Positions 50,630-59,757 of a DNA stretch of 64,000 bases are shown here, piece by piece (the stretch's first letter is position 1; the number at the start of each line of letters is the position of its first letter). Below the pieces are notes generated by a model. It had not been told where the DNA came from. It made no database searches and saw nothing but the letters and a program-made list of their open reading frames with translations. The DNA lies in NCBI RefSeq assembly GCF_019976975.1, contig NZ_AP024630.1:2480001-2544000 (forward strand), given 5' to 3'. Both the position numbers and the translations under genes were made by a program. The DNA comes from Arthrobacter sp. NtRootA1. Lineage in GTDB: Bacteria > Actinomycetota > Actinomycetes > Actinomycetales > Micrococcaceae.

Positions 50630-52339
50630 TCAGCCCAACGGAACGGTCCATGTGAGCAAAGTACCTTTACCGGGAGTACTGGTGATGGTGCATGAACCAT
50701 TCAGTTCAGCGGCCCGGCGGACCATATTCCCCAGTCCATGGCCGGAACCAGGCTCCTTGAACCCGCGGCCATCATCCGCCAGTTCCATGATCAGCGCGTT
50801 GTCTTCCACGGCCACTGAGACGGTAATTCTTTCTGCCCCGGAATGGCGCACGGCGTTGCTCAGGCTTTCTGTAATGACTGCCAGCAGGTTCTCGACGACA
50901 ACCTCGTCTTCCAGGGCGTCGACCGCACCTGTCAGTGTCAGATGGGGCGCATGCGACAGCGCTTTTGCGCCGGATTGTATGGTGCGAAGGATCCGGCTGC
51001 TCAGGAGTTCACTTTCACGGGTGTTGGCCCGCAAGGAGTAGATGGTGTTCCGAAGATCGCGGATGGTGGTGTCGAGCTCGTCCGTTATGGCATCAATGCG
51101 CCCGGCAGCTGACCCTGTTGAGGTGTAGCGCCGTAGGCTTTGGATGCTCAGTCCCGCGGCGAACAACCGTTGGATGACCAGATCATGAAGGTCCCGGGCG
51201 ATCCTGTCCCGGTCCGTGAACACCACCAGTTGCTCACGCGAGCGGTGGATACGGTCAAGGGCCAAAGCCAGCGCAACATGGGAGCCGTAGACGGAAGCCA
51301 TTTCAACATCGGTCGCCGAAAAGGCGCCGGTGCCGGCCGGACGGCCAAGTACCAGAAACCCTTGGTGACTGTCCTGGGCGTTGAGGTCCACCATGAGCAA
51401 TTTACCCGGCGGGCCCTCACCAGTGCCGTCCACGAGGCGCCAGGGATCCTCGAGAGTGGACGCAGCTCCATCGAAGATGCCGGCGCGGTTATCGATGGAC
51501 CCCATCGCGAGCACACGGCCCCTAAGCGTCTCACCGTGCGCGCCGGCGGAGCCTTCCACGGTGTAGTCGCCATCCTGCTCGGGCGAAGGTATCAGGACCA
51601 ATGCCAGCCGGGCCTCGGATTCCAGCAAGGCCCTTCCCGCAATGAGGTCCAGGGAGGTGCGTTCTGGCTGGCCGTCCTCAAGCATCCTTCCGGTAACGTC
51701 CATACAGGCTTCAAGCCACGAAGTCCGGCGTCGGGCGTCCTCGTAAAGGCGGGCATTCTCAATGGCCACTCCGGCTGCGGCTGCCAAAGCAACCGCAAGA
51801 TCCTCATCTTCCGGCGTGAAGTCCTCACCCCCGTGCTTTTCCGTCAAATAGAGGTTCCCGAAGACCGTGTCCCGGACGCGGACCGGGACACCGAGGAAGG
51901 ACTTCATAGGGGGATGATGCCGGGGGAAACCATACGCTTTGGGATGCTGCCTCAGATCATGGAGCCGCAGCGGTGCGGGCTCTGTGATCAGAAGACCCAG
52001 GACTCCGTGCCCTGTGGGAAGCGGCCCGATCCGGGTGGCCAAGTCATCGTCAATGCCGACCGTGATGAAGTGACTGAGCGCGTTGTCCTCTCCTATGACA
52101 CCCAAGGCGCCATACCGCGCCCGCAGAAGATCGCAGGCGGATCTGACAACCCGCTCCAGCACCGATTCCAGGCTCAGGTCTTCGGCCACGCCCACCACAG
52201 CTTCCAGGAGCCCCCGAGTTCGCTCCTGTGCTTGGAGAAGTTCTCCAGCGCGGGCCATGAAGTCTTTTAGGAGGTCTTCCAACTGGGCTGCAGGAGGGCT
52301 TGTGGGCTCGTTGCGTGGTAAGTCCGGAGAGCCGTTCAT
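50630..52339 (-). CDS. devS: DevS/DosS-type histidine kinase, complete
   Basis: The protein is 569 aa from the ATG at 52339 (AAAGGTGA upstream); a GTG at 52345 is possible. Two GAF domains (about 55-200 and 225-365), HisKA_3 helix [18 protein letters not shown] (His about 385) and HATPase_c (N-box ITESLSNAVRHSGA, G-boxes DDGRGF and GHGLGN) are all present. The HHPPM...FLGVP segment contains the His expected to bind haem, so O2/NO/CO or redox sensing is likely. It is convergent with devR, 21 nt apart, unlike mycobacterial devRS. Confidence 0.92.
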   Translation of the reverse strand: MNGSPDLPRNEPTSPPAAQLEDLLKDFMARAGELLQAQERTRGLLEAVVGVAEDLSLESVLERVVRSACDLLRARYGALGVIGEDNALSHFITVGIDDDLATRIGPLPTGHGVLGLLITEPAPLRLHDLRQHPKAYGFPRHHPPMKSFLGVPVRVRDTVFGNLYLTEKHGGEDFTPEDEDLAVALAAAAGVAIENARLYEDARRRTSWLEACMDVTGRMLEDGQPERTSLDLIAGRALLESEARLALVLIPSPEQDGDYTVEGSAGAHGETLRGRVLAMGSIDNRAGIFDGAASTLEDPWRLVDGTGEGPPGKLLMVDLNAQDSHQGFLVLGRPAGTGAFSATDVEMASVYGSHVALALALDRIHRSREQLVVFTDRDRIARDLHDLVIQRLFAAGLSIQSLRRYTSTGSAAGRIDAITDELDTTIRDLRNTIYSLRANTRESELLSSRILRTIQSGAKALSHAPHLTLTGAVDALEDEVVVENLLAVITESLSNAVRHSGAERITVSVAVEDNALIMELADDGRGFKEPGSGHGLGNMVRRAAELNGSCTITSTPGKGTLLTWTVPLG

Positions 52340-52442
52340 TGTCACCTTTCGACCAGGACCGGCAACACCTGAAGGCGTCGCAGCCGTCTACGGTGCCAGC
52401 CTACTCCGGGTCAATTCAGCCATCCACCAGTGGGCTGGGTCA

Positions 52443-52456
52443 GGGGCTTTGTGCCC
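52443..52456 (+). promoter_or_regulatory. DevR/DosR-like box
   Basis: GGGGCTTTGTGCCC. The edge is 36 nt from the PPOX start at 52492, with TAGTGT exactly at -12 to -7 of a leaderless start. Confidence 0.6.
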
Positions 52457-52491
52457 TGTCCCAATGCTGTGCGCCGGTCTAGTGTCGTCGC

Positions 52492-52962
52492 ATGACGAAC
52501 AAACCAGCAATCCCCGAGCCAGAGAACCTGGATATCAAACAATGCTGGGAACTCCTCCGCAGTGTGTCGGTGGGGCGCCTGGCCGTCTGGGCGGACGACC
52601 ACCCCGATATCTTCCCCATTAACTACAAGGTTGACCACGGAACCTTGGTCTTCCGCACAGGCGAGGGCACAAAGCTCCATGCGTCCCTTGGGGGAACGCC
52701 TGTGGCCCTTGAAGCGGATGGTGTGGACGCCAGTTCCGGCATTGCCTGGAGCGTGGTGGTCAAGGGGACAACAGAGAGCATCAAGCTGACTCAGGATGTG
52801 CTGGACACCGTGGGCCTATTGCTCTTCCCTTGGCAGGCTGGACGCAAGGACCATTTTGTCCGTATCGTCCCAACTTCCATGACCGGGCGGCGCTTCAAAG
52901 TGACGCCGCCCCTGACGTGGTGGAGCCCCTTGGACGATGCAACCCTCGCAGGTTTGGAATAG
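52492..52962 (+). CDS. PPOX-fold protein
   Basis: The protein is 156 aa. Family motifs are CWELLRSVSVGRLAV, HPDIFPINYKV, LVFRTGEGTKL, AWSVVVKGTT, a C-terminal MTGRRFKVTPP and a WWSPLDDATLAGLE tail shared with the copies at 22697 and 62504. No Shine-Dalgarno precedes the ATG, which fits the predicted leaderless mRNA. It is followed after 86 nt by another PPOX gene with its own box. Confidence 0.88.
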   Translation: MTNKPAIPEPENLDIKQCWELLRSVSVGRLAVWADDHPDIFPINYKVDHGTLVFRTGEGTKLHASLGGTPVALEADGVDASSGIAWSVVVKGTTESIKLTQDVLDTVGLLLFPWQAGRKDHFVRIVPTSMTGRRFKVTPPLTWWSPLDDATLAGLE

Positions 52963-52998
52963 TTTCGGGTACCGCAGCGTCCGGTACCCCTATGGCCC

Positions 52999-53012
52999 GG
53001 GACCAACGGCCC
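52999..53012 (+). promoter_or_regulatory. DevR/DosR-like box
   Basis: GGGACCAACGGCCC. The edge is 37 nt from the start at 53049, with TAGCGT at 53036-53041. Confidence 0.6.
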
Positions 53013-53048
53013 TAACGACGGCGACCTGCCGGCGTTAGCGTCGAGGGC

Positions 53049-53513
53049 ATGAACGCCAAACCTGATCCCGTCGTAGAACGCCTTGCTCCAGACGAATGCT
53101 GGACCCTGTTGGAGCAGACCAACGTTGGCCGCCTGGCGGTCTTGGTGGATGGACACCCTGACATCTTTCCAGTGAACTACGTCCTGGACAGAGACAGCAT
53201 CGTCTTCCGTACGGGAGTGGGTACGAAATTCTGGAGCACAATGACCACGCCTTGCGCCGTGGAAATCGACGGCTACCGGGCTGACAGCGGAAAGGCCTGG
53301 AGTGTGGTGGTTCGAGGCCGGACGAACCTGATCCTGGACCATCAGGAAAGAGCCGGCGTAGACGCGCTGGGACTGGATCCTTGGCAACCAGGCAGCAAGG
53401 ACTTTTACCTGCGCCTGATTCCGGAAGCCGTCACTGGCCGCCGCTTCACGACCAAACGACCGGACCTTTGGGGAACCCCCCTGAACGACGCCCGTACCGC
53501 TACTTTCCACTAA
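53049..53513 (+). CDS. PPOX-fold protein
   Basis: The protein is 154 aa with CWTLLEQTNVGRLAVL, GHPDIFPVNYVL, IVFRTGVGTKF, AWSVVVRGRT and a C-terminal VTGRRF. It is closest to the copy at 22697. It probably heads an operon with the alcohol dehydrogenase and heavy-metal-type ATPase downstream (gaps 84 and 9 nt). Confidence 0.88.
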   Translation: MNAKPDPVVERLAPDECWTLLEQTNVGRLAVLVDGHPDIFPVNYVLDRDSIVFRTGVGTKFWSTMTTPCAVEIDGYRADSGKAWSVVVRGRTNLILDHQERAGVDALGLDPWQPGSKDFYLRLIPEAVTGRRFTTKRPDLWGTPLNDARTATFH

Positions 53514-53597
53514 CCCACTTCCAAACTGCCCTGCGCGCTCGCCGGATGAAACGCCTCTGAGGCTATACAGAGGCCATACAAAGAACGGACCAACACT

Positions 53598-54665
53598 ATG
53601 AAAGCCCTCGTTTACGGCGGTCCAGGCACCAAAGCATGGAAGGACGTTCCGGATCCGGGCATCGTCGAACCCACTGATGCGGTTGTGCGCATCGATACGA
53701 CCACGATCTGCGGCACTGATCTGCACATCCTCAAGGGTGACGTACCAGCGGTGGAGCCTGGACGGATCCTTGGCCATGAAGGCGTGGGTACGGTCACTGA
53801 GGTTGGCAGTTCCGTCAGCGGCATCAGGGCAGGAGACCGTGTGATCATTTCTTGCATCAAGTCCTGTGGACACTGCGTAAATTGCCGCAAGGGGCTGTTT
53901 TCGCATTGCCTCGGAGACGAAGGGCAAGTGGGTACGGGCTGGATCTTTGGTCATCTCATTGACGGCACCCAGGCGGAGTTCGTTCGCGTTCCCTATGCGG
54001 ACAACTCACTCCACAAGATCCCGCACGGCGTCAGCGACGATCAGGCCGTCATGCTGTCGGATATCCTTCCCACGGCCTTCGAAATCGGCGTGCTGGACGG
54101 CCGCGTAGCCCCAGGCGACATAATCGCCGTCGTGGGTGCCGGACCCATTGGCTTGGCGGTCATGTCGACGGCGGGACTCTGCGGAGCGTCGACGATTATC
54201 GCCATCGACTCCAACGAAAGCCGCCTTGAAAGGGCTTCCGATTTCGGGGCTACGCACACCGTCAATCCGGAGAGCCCGGATTGGATCAGCGACGTCCTGG
54301 CCCTCACAGACGGTGCCGGCGTGGACGTTGCCATGGAAGCGGTAGGGCTTCCGGAGACTTTCGAGATGGCATTGCGGCTGGTGCGTCCAGGAGGCAACGT
54401 GGCCAACATCGGCGTTCACGGGAAGCCTGTGGAACTGCCCCTGCAAGACTTGTGGATCCGCAACATCAATATCAGCATGGGCCTGGTCAATACGAACACT
54501 ACCCCGATGCTGCTGCGCCTGGTTGCCCAGCACAAGCTGTCCGCTGAAAAGTTCGCCACGCATCACTTTCCCCTCGACCGGATCATGGATGCCTACGACA
54601 CCTTTTCACGGGCCGCCGAAACGGAGGCACTGAAAGTGGTGCTCAGTAGGAATCCCCATGACTGA
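53598..54665 (+). CDS. Zinc-dependent alcohol dehydrogenase
   Basis: The protein is 355 aa. Catalytic zinc residues are in TICGTDLHIL and GHEGVG. The structural-zinc loop CIKSCGHCVNCRKGLFSHC is complete. The Rossmann motif is VGAGPIGLAVMS with an acidic residue (IAIDSN) favouring NAD+. It differs from the dehydrogenase at 39214. It could reduce acetaldehyde or acetoin-type compounds when respiration is limited. Confidence 0.92.
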   Translation: MKALVYGGPGTKAWKDVPDPGIVEPTDAVVRIDTTTICGTDLHILKGDVPAVEPGRILGHEGVGTVTEVGSSVSGIRAGDRVIISCIKSCGHCVNCRKGLFSHCLGDEGQVGTGWIFGHLIDGTQAEFVRVPYADNSLHKIPHGVSDDQAVMLSDILPTAFEIGVLDGRVAPGDIIAVVGAGPIGLAVMSTAGLCGASTIIAIDSNESRLERASDFGATHTVNPESPDWISDVLALTDGAGVDVAMEAVGLPETFEMALRLVRPGGNVANIGVHGKPVELPLQDLWIRNINISMGLVNTNTTPMLLRLVAQHKLSAEKFATHHFPLDRIMDAYDTFSRAAETEALKVVLSRNPHD

Positions 54666-54674
54666 ACGTTCGCC

Positions 54675-56606
54675 GTGAGAAATCGCCTGGTGTCGCTGGC
54701 TGTGCGTTTCCCGCTGGTGGCCTGCACGGTGTTGGCTATGCTCGGCGTGGCAGCGCTGGCTATCAGCGGCAATAATGCTGCCGCGCAGGGGACGGCCACC
54801 ATTTACGCGCTCTCGGTGGCGCTCTACCGCGCCGGGAGCATGGTCAAGGGCCTCTTTCAAGGGCGGTGGGGCATTGACCTTCTGGCCGTAACGGCTATTT
54901 GTTCCACGGCGGTTGTGGGGGAGTACATCGCGTCCTTGGTTATTGTTCTCATGCTGACCGGTGGCGAAGCGTTGGAGGATTTTGCCCACGGCCGCGCCAC
55001 CAGGGAGCTCCGATCCCTGCTGGAGCGCACGCCGCGTATCGCCCACCGGGAGGAGGCCGGTGGAGTTGTGGAAGAGGTCGGAGTCGACATCGTTGGTCCC
55101 GGTGACATCCTCTTGGTGAAACCGGCTGAAACGGTCCCCGTGGACGGCAGGCTGTTGTCCGACGCCGGGACCTTTGACGAGTCCGCGTTGACAGGGGAAA
55201 GCCTCCCTGCCGAGAGACTGGCGGGTGACTTGCTGCTCAGTGGCTCCGTGAACGGCGCCGACGCCATCCGGATGGTGGCCACATCCTCTGCCAGTGACTC
55301 CCAGTACAGCCAGGTTGTTGCCCTGGTGAGGGAGGCCGCAGCGAGTCGTGCTCCCACGGTGCGACTGGCTGACAGATACGCCGTGCCGTTCACCCTGATT
55401 GCCTTTGTCCTTGCCGGGGCGGCGTGGTGGCTCAGCCAGGATCCGGTCCGGTTTGTGCAGGTGCTCGTGGTTGCAACACCATGCCCCTTGCTGATTGCCG
55501 CGCCCGTCGCCTTCCTCGCTGGCACCAGCCGCGCTGCCAAAGCCGGAGTCATTATCAAGGATGCAGGCACGTTGGAGCAGCTCAGCCGCGTGAAGACTGC
55601 TGTGTTCGATAAGACAGGCACGCTCACCCAGGGCAGACCTGTCCTGACCGGAATTCGCCTCGCTGCCGGGGCAGTGCTGTCACAGGACGATCTGTTACAG
55701 CTTGCAGCATCGGCTGAGCAGTACTCGTCCCACATCTTCGCGGCGTCGGTCATTGCGGCAGCCCGCGAGCGGGGCTTACCGTTGCTGCCGGCGACGGGCG
55801 CCAACGAACACGCCACCAATGGTGTAGGCGCTCATGTCGGATCGCGGAGAGTCTTGGTGGGAAAGCCGGGGTTTATCAAAGAAAATACGACAGGCTTTGA
55901 AAGAACGCCCTTGGAAGGAGGGCAACTTGCGGTCTACGTGGGTGTTGGGGAAAAGTTTGCCGGCACGCTCATCATGAGTGACCCTTTACGGGCCAATGCT
56001 GTGGAGACACTCGCGGAACTCCGCAGGCTCGGGGTCACGCAAACCATGCTCCTGACCGGCGATACCTCGTCCACCGCCCAGCACATTGCTGACTCCGCGG
56101 GGATCGGTAATGTCCAGGCAGAATGTCTGCCTTCCGACAAGGTCGCCGCCGTTGCGGCCATCCCTGTGCGACCGGTCATGATGGTTGGTGACGGCGTTAA
56201 CGATGCCCCCGTCTTGGCTGCGGCCGACGTCGGCATCGCCATGGGCGCCAAAGGCGCCACTGCAGCGAGCGAATCGGCGGACGTGGTCATCATGCTCGAC
56301 GACCTCTCAAGAGCCGCGCTTGCGGTTGACATCGGCCAATACACCATGCGCATCGCCCGCTTGAGTATCTGGACAGGAATCCTCCTGAGCTTTGGCCTGA
56401 TGGCCGTGGCAACGTTGGGCGTGATCCCCGCTGTGGCCGGTGCGCTGCTTCAGGAATTCGTGGATCTGGCGACCATCCTGAATGCGCTCAGGGCGCTCGG
56501 CCGGCGGCCGGGAAACAGGCGCCCCACGGCCCAGGCCCCAGCAGTCAGTAGCGCTCGGGTTCGTCCCCAAGTTCAAAGTGACGGCCCTGGACCCGCGTTG
56601 GAGTGA
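54675..56606 (+). CDS. Heavy-metal-type (P1B) P-type ATPase without N-terminal metal domain
   Basis: The protein is 643 aa from the GTG at 54675. Actuator SALTGESLPAE, transmembrane TPCPLLIAAPVAF (Cys about 270), phosphorylation DKTGTLTQGR (Asp about 312) and hinge [20 protein letters not shown] are present. There is no HMA domain at the N-terminus, and the P1B His-Pro motif is replaced by SAEQYSSHIF. Metal specificity is therefore unclear. The 3' end overlaps the convergent PPOX gene by 62 bp. Confidence 0.88.
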   Translation: MRNRLVSLAVRFPLVACTVLAMLGVAALAISGNNAAAQGTATIYALSVALYRAGSMVKGLFQGRWGIDLLAVTAICSTAVVGEYIASLVIVLMLTGGEALEDFAHGRATRELRSLLERTPRIAHREEAGGVVEEVGVDIVGPGDILLVKPAETVPVDGRLLSDAGTFDESALTGESLPAERLAGDLLLSGSVNGADAIRMVATSSASDSQYSQVVALVREAAASRAPTVRLADRYAVPFTLIAFVLAGAAWWLSQDPVRFVQVLVVATPCPLLIAAPVAFLAGTSRAAKAGVIIKDAGTLEQLSRVKTAVFDKTGTLTQGRPVLTGIRLAAGAVLSQDDLLQLAASAEQYSSHIFAASVIAAARERGLPLLPATGANEHATNGVGAHVGSRRVLVGKPGFIKENTTGFERTPLEGGQLAVYVGVGEKFAGTLIMSDPLRANAVETLAELRRLGVTQTMLLTGDTSSTAQHIADSAGIGNVQAECLPSDKVAAVAAIPVRPVMMVGDGVNDAPVLAAADVGIAMGAKGATAASESADVVIMLDDLSRAALAVDIGQYTMRIARLSIWTGILLSFGLMAVATLGVIPAVAGALLQEFVDLATILNALRALGRRPGNRRPTAQAPAVSSARVRPQVQSDGPGPALE

Positions 56607-56967
56607 TCTCCACGTAAGTGTATTTGCGGGTCGGGATCCATGGTTTGAGAGGCAACTTATCTGCCTCGTCGATTTCCGACTGCGACTCGATCACGCGTGC
56701 CGTGCCTTTGAGGACCACGCTCCAGGCTTCCGCGTCAACGATCTCCTCCACTTCGAAGGCAACCTTCTCGTTGACGGTCAACTCGGCCAGTTTGGTTCCC
56801 GGATTCGTCCTGAGGAGCAAGCGCCGCTCGTGGGCGATGAAGTTCAAGGGGTAGATGTCCGGTTCGCCCAGGACGCTGACGGCCAAACGACCATGCTGGT
56901 TCCGTTCGAGGACTTTCCATGAGTCGGCTTCCGACAGGACAGTGCCTGGTCGCTCGTCATTTTCCAC
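56545..56967 (-). CDS. PPOX-fold protein
   Basis: The protein is 140 aa with SWKVLERNQHGRLAVS, EPDIYPLNFIA, LLLRTNPGTKL, AWSVVLKGTA and a C-terminal VQGRHFEL. It is monocistronic and divergent from pta; a DevR-like box lies 97 nt upstream. Its end overlaps the P1B ATPase gene, leaving no room for a terminator. Confidence 0.87.
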   Translation of the reverse strand: MENDERPGTVLSEADSWKVLERNQHGRLAVSVLGEPDIYPLNFIAHERRLLLRTNPGTKLAELTVNEKVAFEVEEIVDAEAWSVVLKGTARVIESQSEIDEADKLPLKPWIPTRKYTYVEITPTRVQGRHFELGDEPERY

Positions 56968-57063
56968 GGTCTTTCTCCTGCACCTGACGTAGGGGCCGCA
57001 GGGCTGGATGGCCTCTGACAGCTGATGTCCGCGATCCTACGGCTGGCTGCGTTGACCACAACA

Positions 57064-57077
57064 GGGTCAAAGGTCCT
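57064..57077 (-). promoter_or_regulatory. DevR/DosR-like box for the PPOX gene
   Basis: GGGTCAAAGGTCCT, 97 nt from the start at 56967. TAGGAT lies one nt off the expected -10 position. Confidence 0.55.
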
Positions 57078-57095
57078 GTTGGCCGGCGGGGCACC

Positions 57096-57109
57096 ATGAC
57101 CTAAGTCTC
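57096..57109 (+). promoter_or_regulatory. DevR/DosR-like box for pta
   Basis: ATGACCTAAGTCTC, 64 nt before the pta start, with GAAGCT at the expected -10 position. It resembles the box at 44265. Confidence 0.48.
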
Positions 57110-57172
57110 TGGCGTCCAGGCCCTGTTCGGGAGAAGCTATGAAGCAGCCGGTTCAGGTCTGGAGGGAGATGC

Positions 57173-59248
57173 ATGGTCCAGGGCGTTTATGTCGCTTCCG
57201 TTGCCCCGGGCTCCGGCAAGTCGCTGGTGGCTTTGGGGCTGGCCGATGCCCTGCATCGCAGGACGGGTCGTCTGGGATTTTTCCGGCCGTTCGTCAACCA
57301 AGCCGAAGCTCAACAGGACCCGGTCATCTTGATGCTTCGGCGACTCTACGAACTGGGACCGTCACGTTGCCGGAGCGGTATGCCCTTGACTGCAGCAAGG
57401 GCCGACGTCGCCGCAGGCCTTCAGGACGAACTGTTGTCGTTGATGCTCAGGGAATACACGGAGATCGCGCACGGGTGCGATGCGGTGGTGGTTGATGGCT
57501 CGGACCTCCGCGGAAGCGACTCCGACAAGGAATTGGACCTCAACATTCGGCTGGCGAACAACCTTGGTCTGCCCGTCCTGGCTGTGGTTGGCGCACAGGG
57601 GCTCCCGGCGGAACAGACAGTTGGCGCCGCGGAGGCAGGCATCAGGCAGTTCAAGGCGGCGCATTGCCCGGTTCTGGCGTTGGTGGTGAACCGTGTCGAT
57701 CCCGGCGTGATGGACGAGGTCTACAAAGCCGTCAGGGCTTCTGTAGGGGAGGTCCCTTCCTATGTGATACCGGAAGTGCCCGGGATTTCCACCCCGACTG
57801 TGGCCGACGTCGTATCTTCCCTGGGCCTCACCCGTCTATCGGGCAGCACGGAACTGGACCGTGACGTGGGCAAGATCAAGGTGGCGGGGATGAACGTGGA
57901 CAACTTTCTTCGGACCTTTCGTGCAGGCGACCTGGTCATCGCTGCCGGCGACCGATCCGACGTCATGATGGCTTGCCTGGCCTCTGCTTTGGCGCCCGAT
58001 CTCCCTACGCCCGCGGGCATTATCCTGGCGGACGGTTTGCTGCCAGGTGCTCAGGTATTGCCCTTGTTGGACCGTGCACCGTTCCCCGTCTTCGTGGACT
58101 CGAAGGATACGTATGCCACGGCACAAGAGGTGGCAGGAGTGCGCAGTGAAATCCACACTGGGGAGAACCGCAAGCTGGCGGCGGCTCTGGGCGTTTGGTC
58201 CCGCTCCATCGACGAAACCGAAATGCTCGATCGTTTGGCCCTGCCCCATCCTGCGACGATGACGCCGCTCCGCTTCCTCAATGAGCTGATCGAAAAGGCC
58301 CGGAAGCAGGAGCGAAGGATTGTCCTCGCCGAGGGCGAAGAACTGCGCGTTCTGCGTGCGGCGGAGATCCTTCGACGCCGGGACGTTTGCAAGGTGACGG
58401 TGCTGGGCAACGTAGCTGGGGTCAGGGAGCTCGCTGAAGCCCATGGCATCGACGTAAGTGGCCTCCAGATCCTTGATCCGGCCGGCTCACCCCTCAGGGA
58501 GCGCTTTGCTGCCGAGTATTGCCGCTTGAGGGCGCACAAAGGAATGATCATGGAGCGTGCCCGGGAAATCATGCTTGATGGGGCATACTTCGGCACCATG
58601 ATGGTCCAACTCGGTGAAGCGGACGGCATGGTTTCCGGCGCCGCCCACACTACCGCCAATACCATTCGGCCGGCCTTGGAGTTCGTGAAAGGCCGGAAGG
58701 GGGAGGGCCTGGTGTCCTCTGTCTTCTTCATGTTGTTTCCGGACCGGGTGTTTGTCTATGGAGACTGCGCCGTGGTTCCTGAACCGAACGCCGATCAACT
58801 CGCGGAAATCGCCATCGCCTCGGCTGACACTGCTTCCCGTTTCGGTGTGGAGCCGAGGGTGGCCATGCTTTCCTACTCGACAGGAGGCTCTGGATCAGGA
58901 ACTGCCGTAGACAAGGTGCGTCTGGCCACGGAACTGGTCAGGGCGGCGCGTCCTGGGCTCCCGGTGGACGGGCCTATCCAGTACGACGCGGCGGTGGATG
59001 CAACCATCGCGAGCTCCAAGTTGCCGTCGTCCGCAGTGGCAGGAAAGGCCACTGTTTTCATCTTTCCCGACCTCAACACCGGCAACAACACCTATAAGGC
59101 GGTGGAGCAGTCCTCCGGTGCTGTCGCCGTCGGGCCTATCCTTCAAGGACTTCGTAAGCCCATCAACGATCTGTCCAGGGGCTCAACCGTGGAGGACATC
59201 ATCAACACGGTTGCCATCACTGCCGTCCAGGCACAGGAGCCAAGCTAG
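57173..59248 (+). CDS. pta: Phosphate acetyltransferase, long form
   Basis: The protein is 691 aa from the ATG at 57173 (GGAGGGA upstream). A P-loop-like N-terminal domain (APGSGKSLVALGL) and a DRTGG-type middle domain (about 215-330) precede the catalytic PTA_PTB domain (about 365-688; EADGMVSGAAHTTANTIRPA, LSYSTGGSGSG). It interconverts acetyl-CoA and acetyl phosphate. No acetate kinase gene is visible in the window, so acetate/ATP formation would need ackA elsewhere. The 3' end overlaps the convergent Usp gene by 4 bp. Confidence 0.93.
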   Translation: MVQGVYVASVAPGSGKSLVALGLADALHRRTGRLGFFRPFVNQAEAQQDPVILMLRRLYELGPSRCRSGMPLTAARADVAAGLQDELLSLMLREYTEIAHGCDAVVVDGSDLRGSDSDKELDLNIRLANNLGLPVLAVVGAQGLPAEQTVGAAEAGIRQFKAAHCPVLALVVNRVDPGVMDEVYKAVRASVGEVPSYVIPEVPGISTPTVADVVSSLGLTRLSGSTELDRDVGKIKVAGMNVDNFLRTFRAGDLVIAAGDRSDVMMACLASALAPDLPTPAGIILADGLLPGAQVLPLLDRAPFPVFVDSKDTYATAQEVAGVRSEIHTGENRKLAAALGVWSRSIDETEMLDRLALPHPATMTPLRFLNELIEKARKQERRIVLAEGEELRVLRAAEILRRRDVCKVTVLGNVAGVRELAEAHGIDVSGLQILDPAGSPLRERFAAEYCRLRAHKGMIMERAREIMLDGAYFGTMMVQLGEADGMVSGAAHTTANTIRPALEFVKGRKGEGLVSSVFFMLFPDRVFVYGDCAVVPEPNADQLAEIAIASADTASRFGVEPRVAMLSYSTGGSGSGTAVDKVRLATELVRAARPGLPVDGPIQYDAAVDATIASSKLPSSAVAGKATVFIFPDLNTGNNTYKAVEQSSGAVAVGPILQGLRKPINDLSRGSTVEDIINTVAITAVQAQEPS

Positions 59249-59703
59249 GCTTCTTCCTCCGTAGCCACCACAAGAACCGGGCAGTGGGCATGGGCTGCGC
59301 AGGCCTTGCTGACCGAGCCAATGGGCTGGTTAAGGAAGCCCCCCGCGCCGTGCCTGCCTACAATGAGCAGTTGGGATCCGCGGCTTTCCTCGACCAATAC
59401 CTTCGCAGGTTCGCCAAATTTCACGGTGACGGTCAGGCCCTCGGGGCGGGATTCGCCGAAAGCGCGCTCAAGTGCCTCATCCACCAGTCGCCTGGCCGTG
59501 TCCTCAAGCTGTGACGTGAAGCGGGTCAGCTCATGTTCGAAGCGGGATGCCATGTAGAAATCCGACATTCCGATGCACGTGATGACGTCGATCGGCCCAC
59601 CCAGTGTGGATGCCATCCGGCCTGCCATTTCGAGGGTCTTCGAGGAGTATTCGGAGCCATCGACGCCGACGACGATTCGATTCGGCCGTGATTGTGAGTT
59701 CAT
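59245..59703 (-). CDS. Universal stress protein, single domain
   Basis: The protein is 152 aa from the ATG at 59703. It has RIVVGVDGSEYSSKTLEMAG and ATP motif GRHGAGGFLNQPIGSVSKAC, with AHAHCPVLVV near the end. The DevR-like box is 36 nt upstream of this ATG, which supports this start over the TTG at 59733. Confidence 0.92.
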   Translation of the reverse strand: MNSQSRPNRIVVGVDGSEYSSKTLEMAGRMASTLGGPIDVITCIGMSDFYMASRFEHELTRFTSQLEDTARRLVDEALERAFGESRPEGLTVTVKFGEPAKVLVEESRGSQLLIVGRHGAGGFLNQPIGSVSKACAAHAHCPVLVVATEEEA

Positions 59704-59738
59704 GGGACCAGCTTGACGCTGGGCATGATGCAACGATA

Positions 59739-59752
59739 GGGCCGAAGGACAT
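59739..59752 (-). promoter_or_regulatory. DevR/DosR-like box for usp
   Basis: GGGCCGAAGGACAT. The edge is 36 nt from the start at 59703; CAAGCT is at -12 to -7. It is nearly identical to the box at 19284. Confidence 0.6.
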
Positions 59753-59757
59753 GTTTT

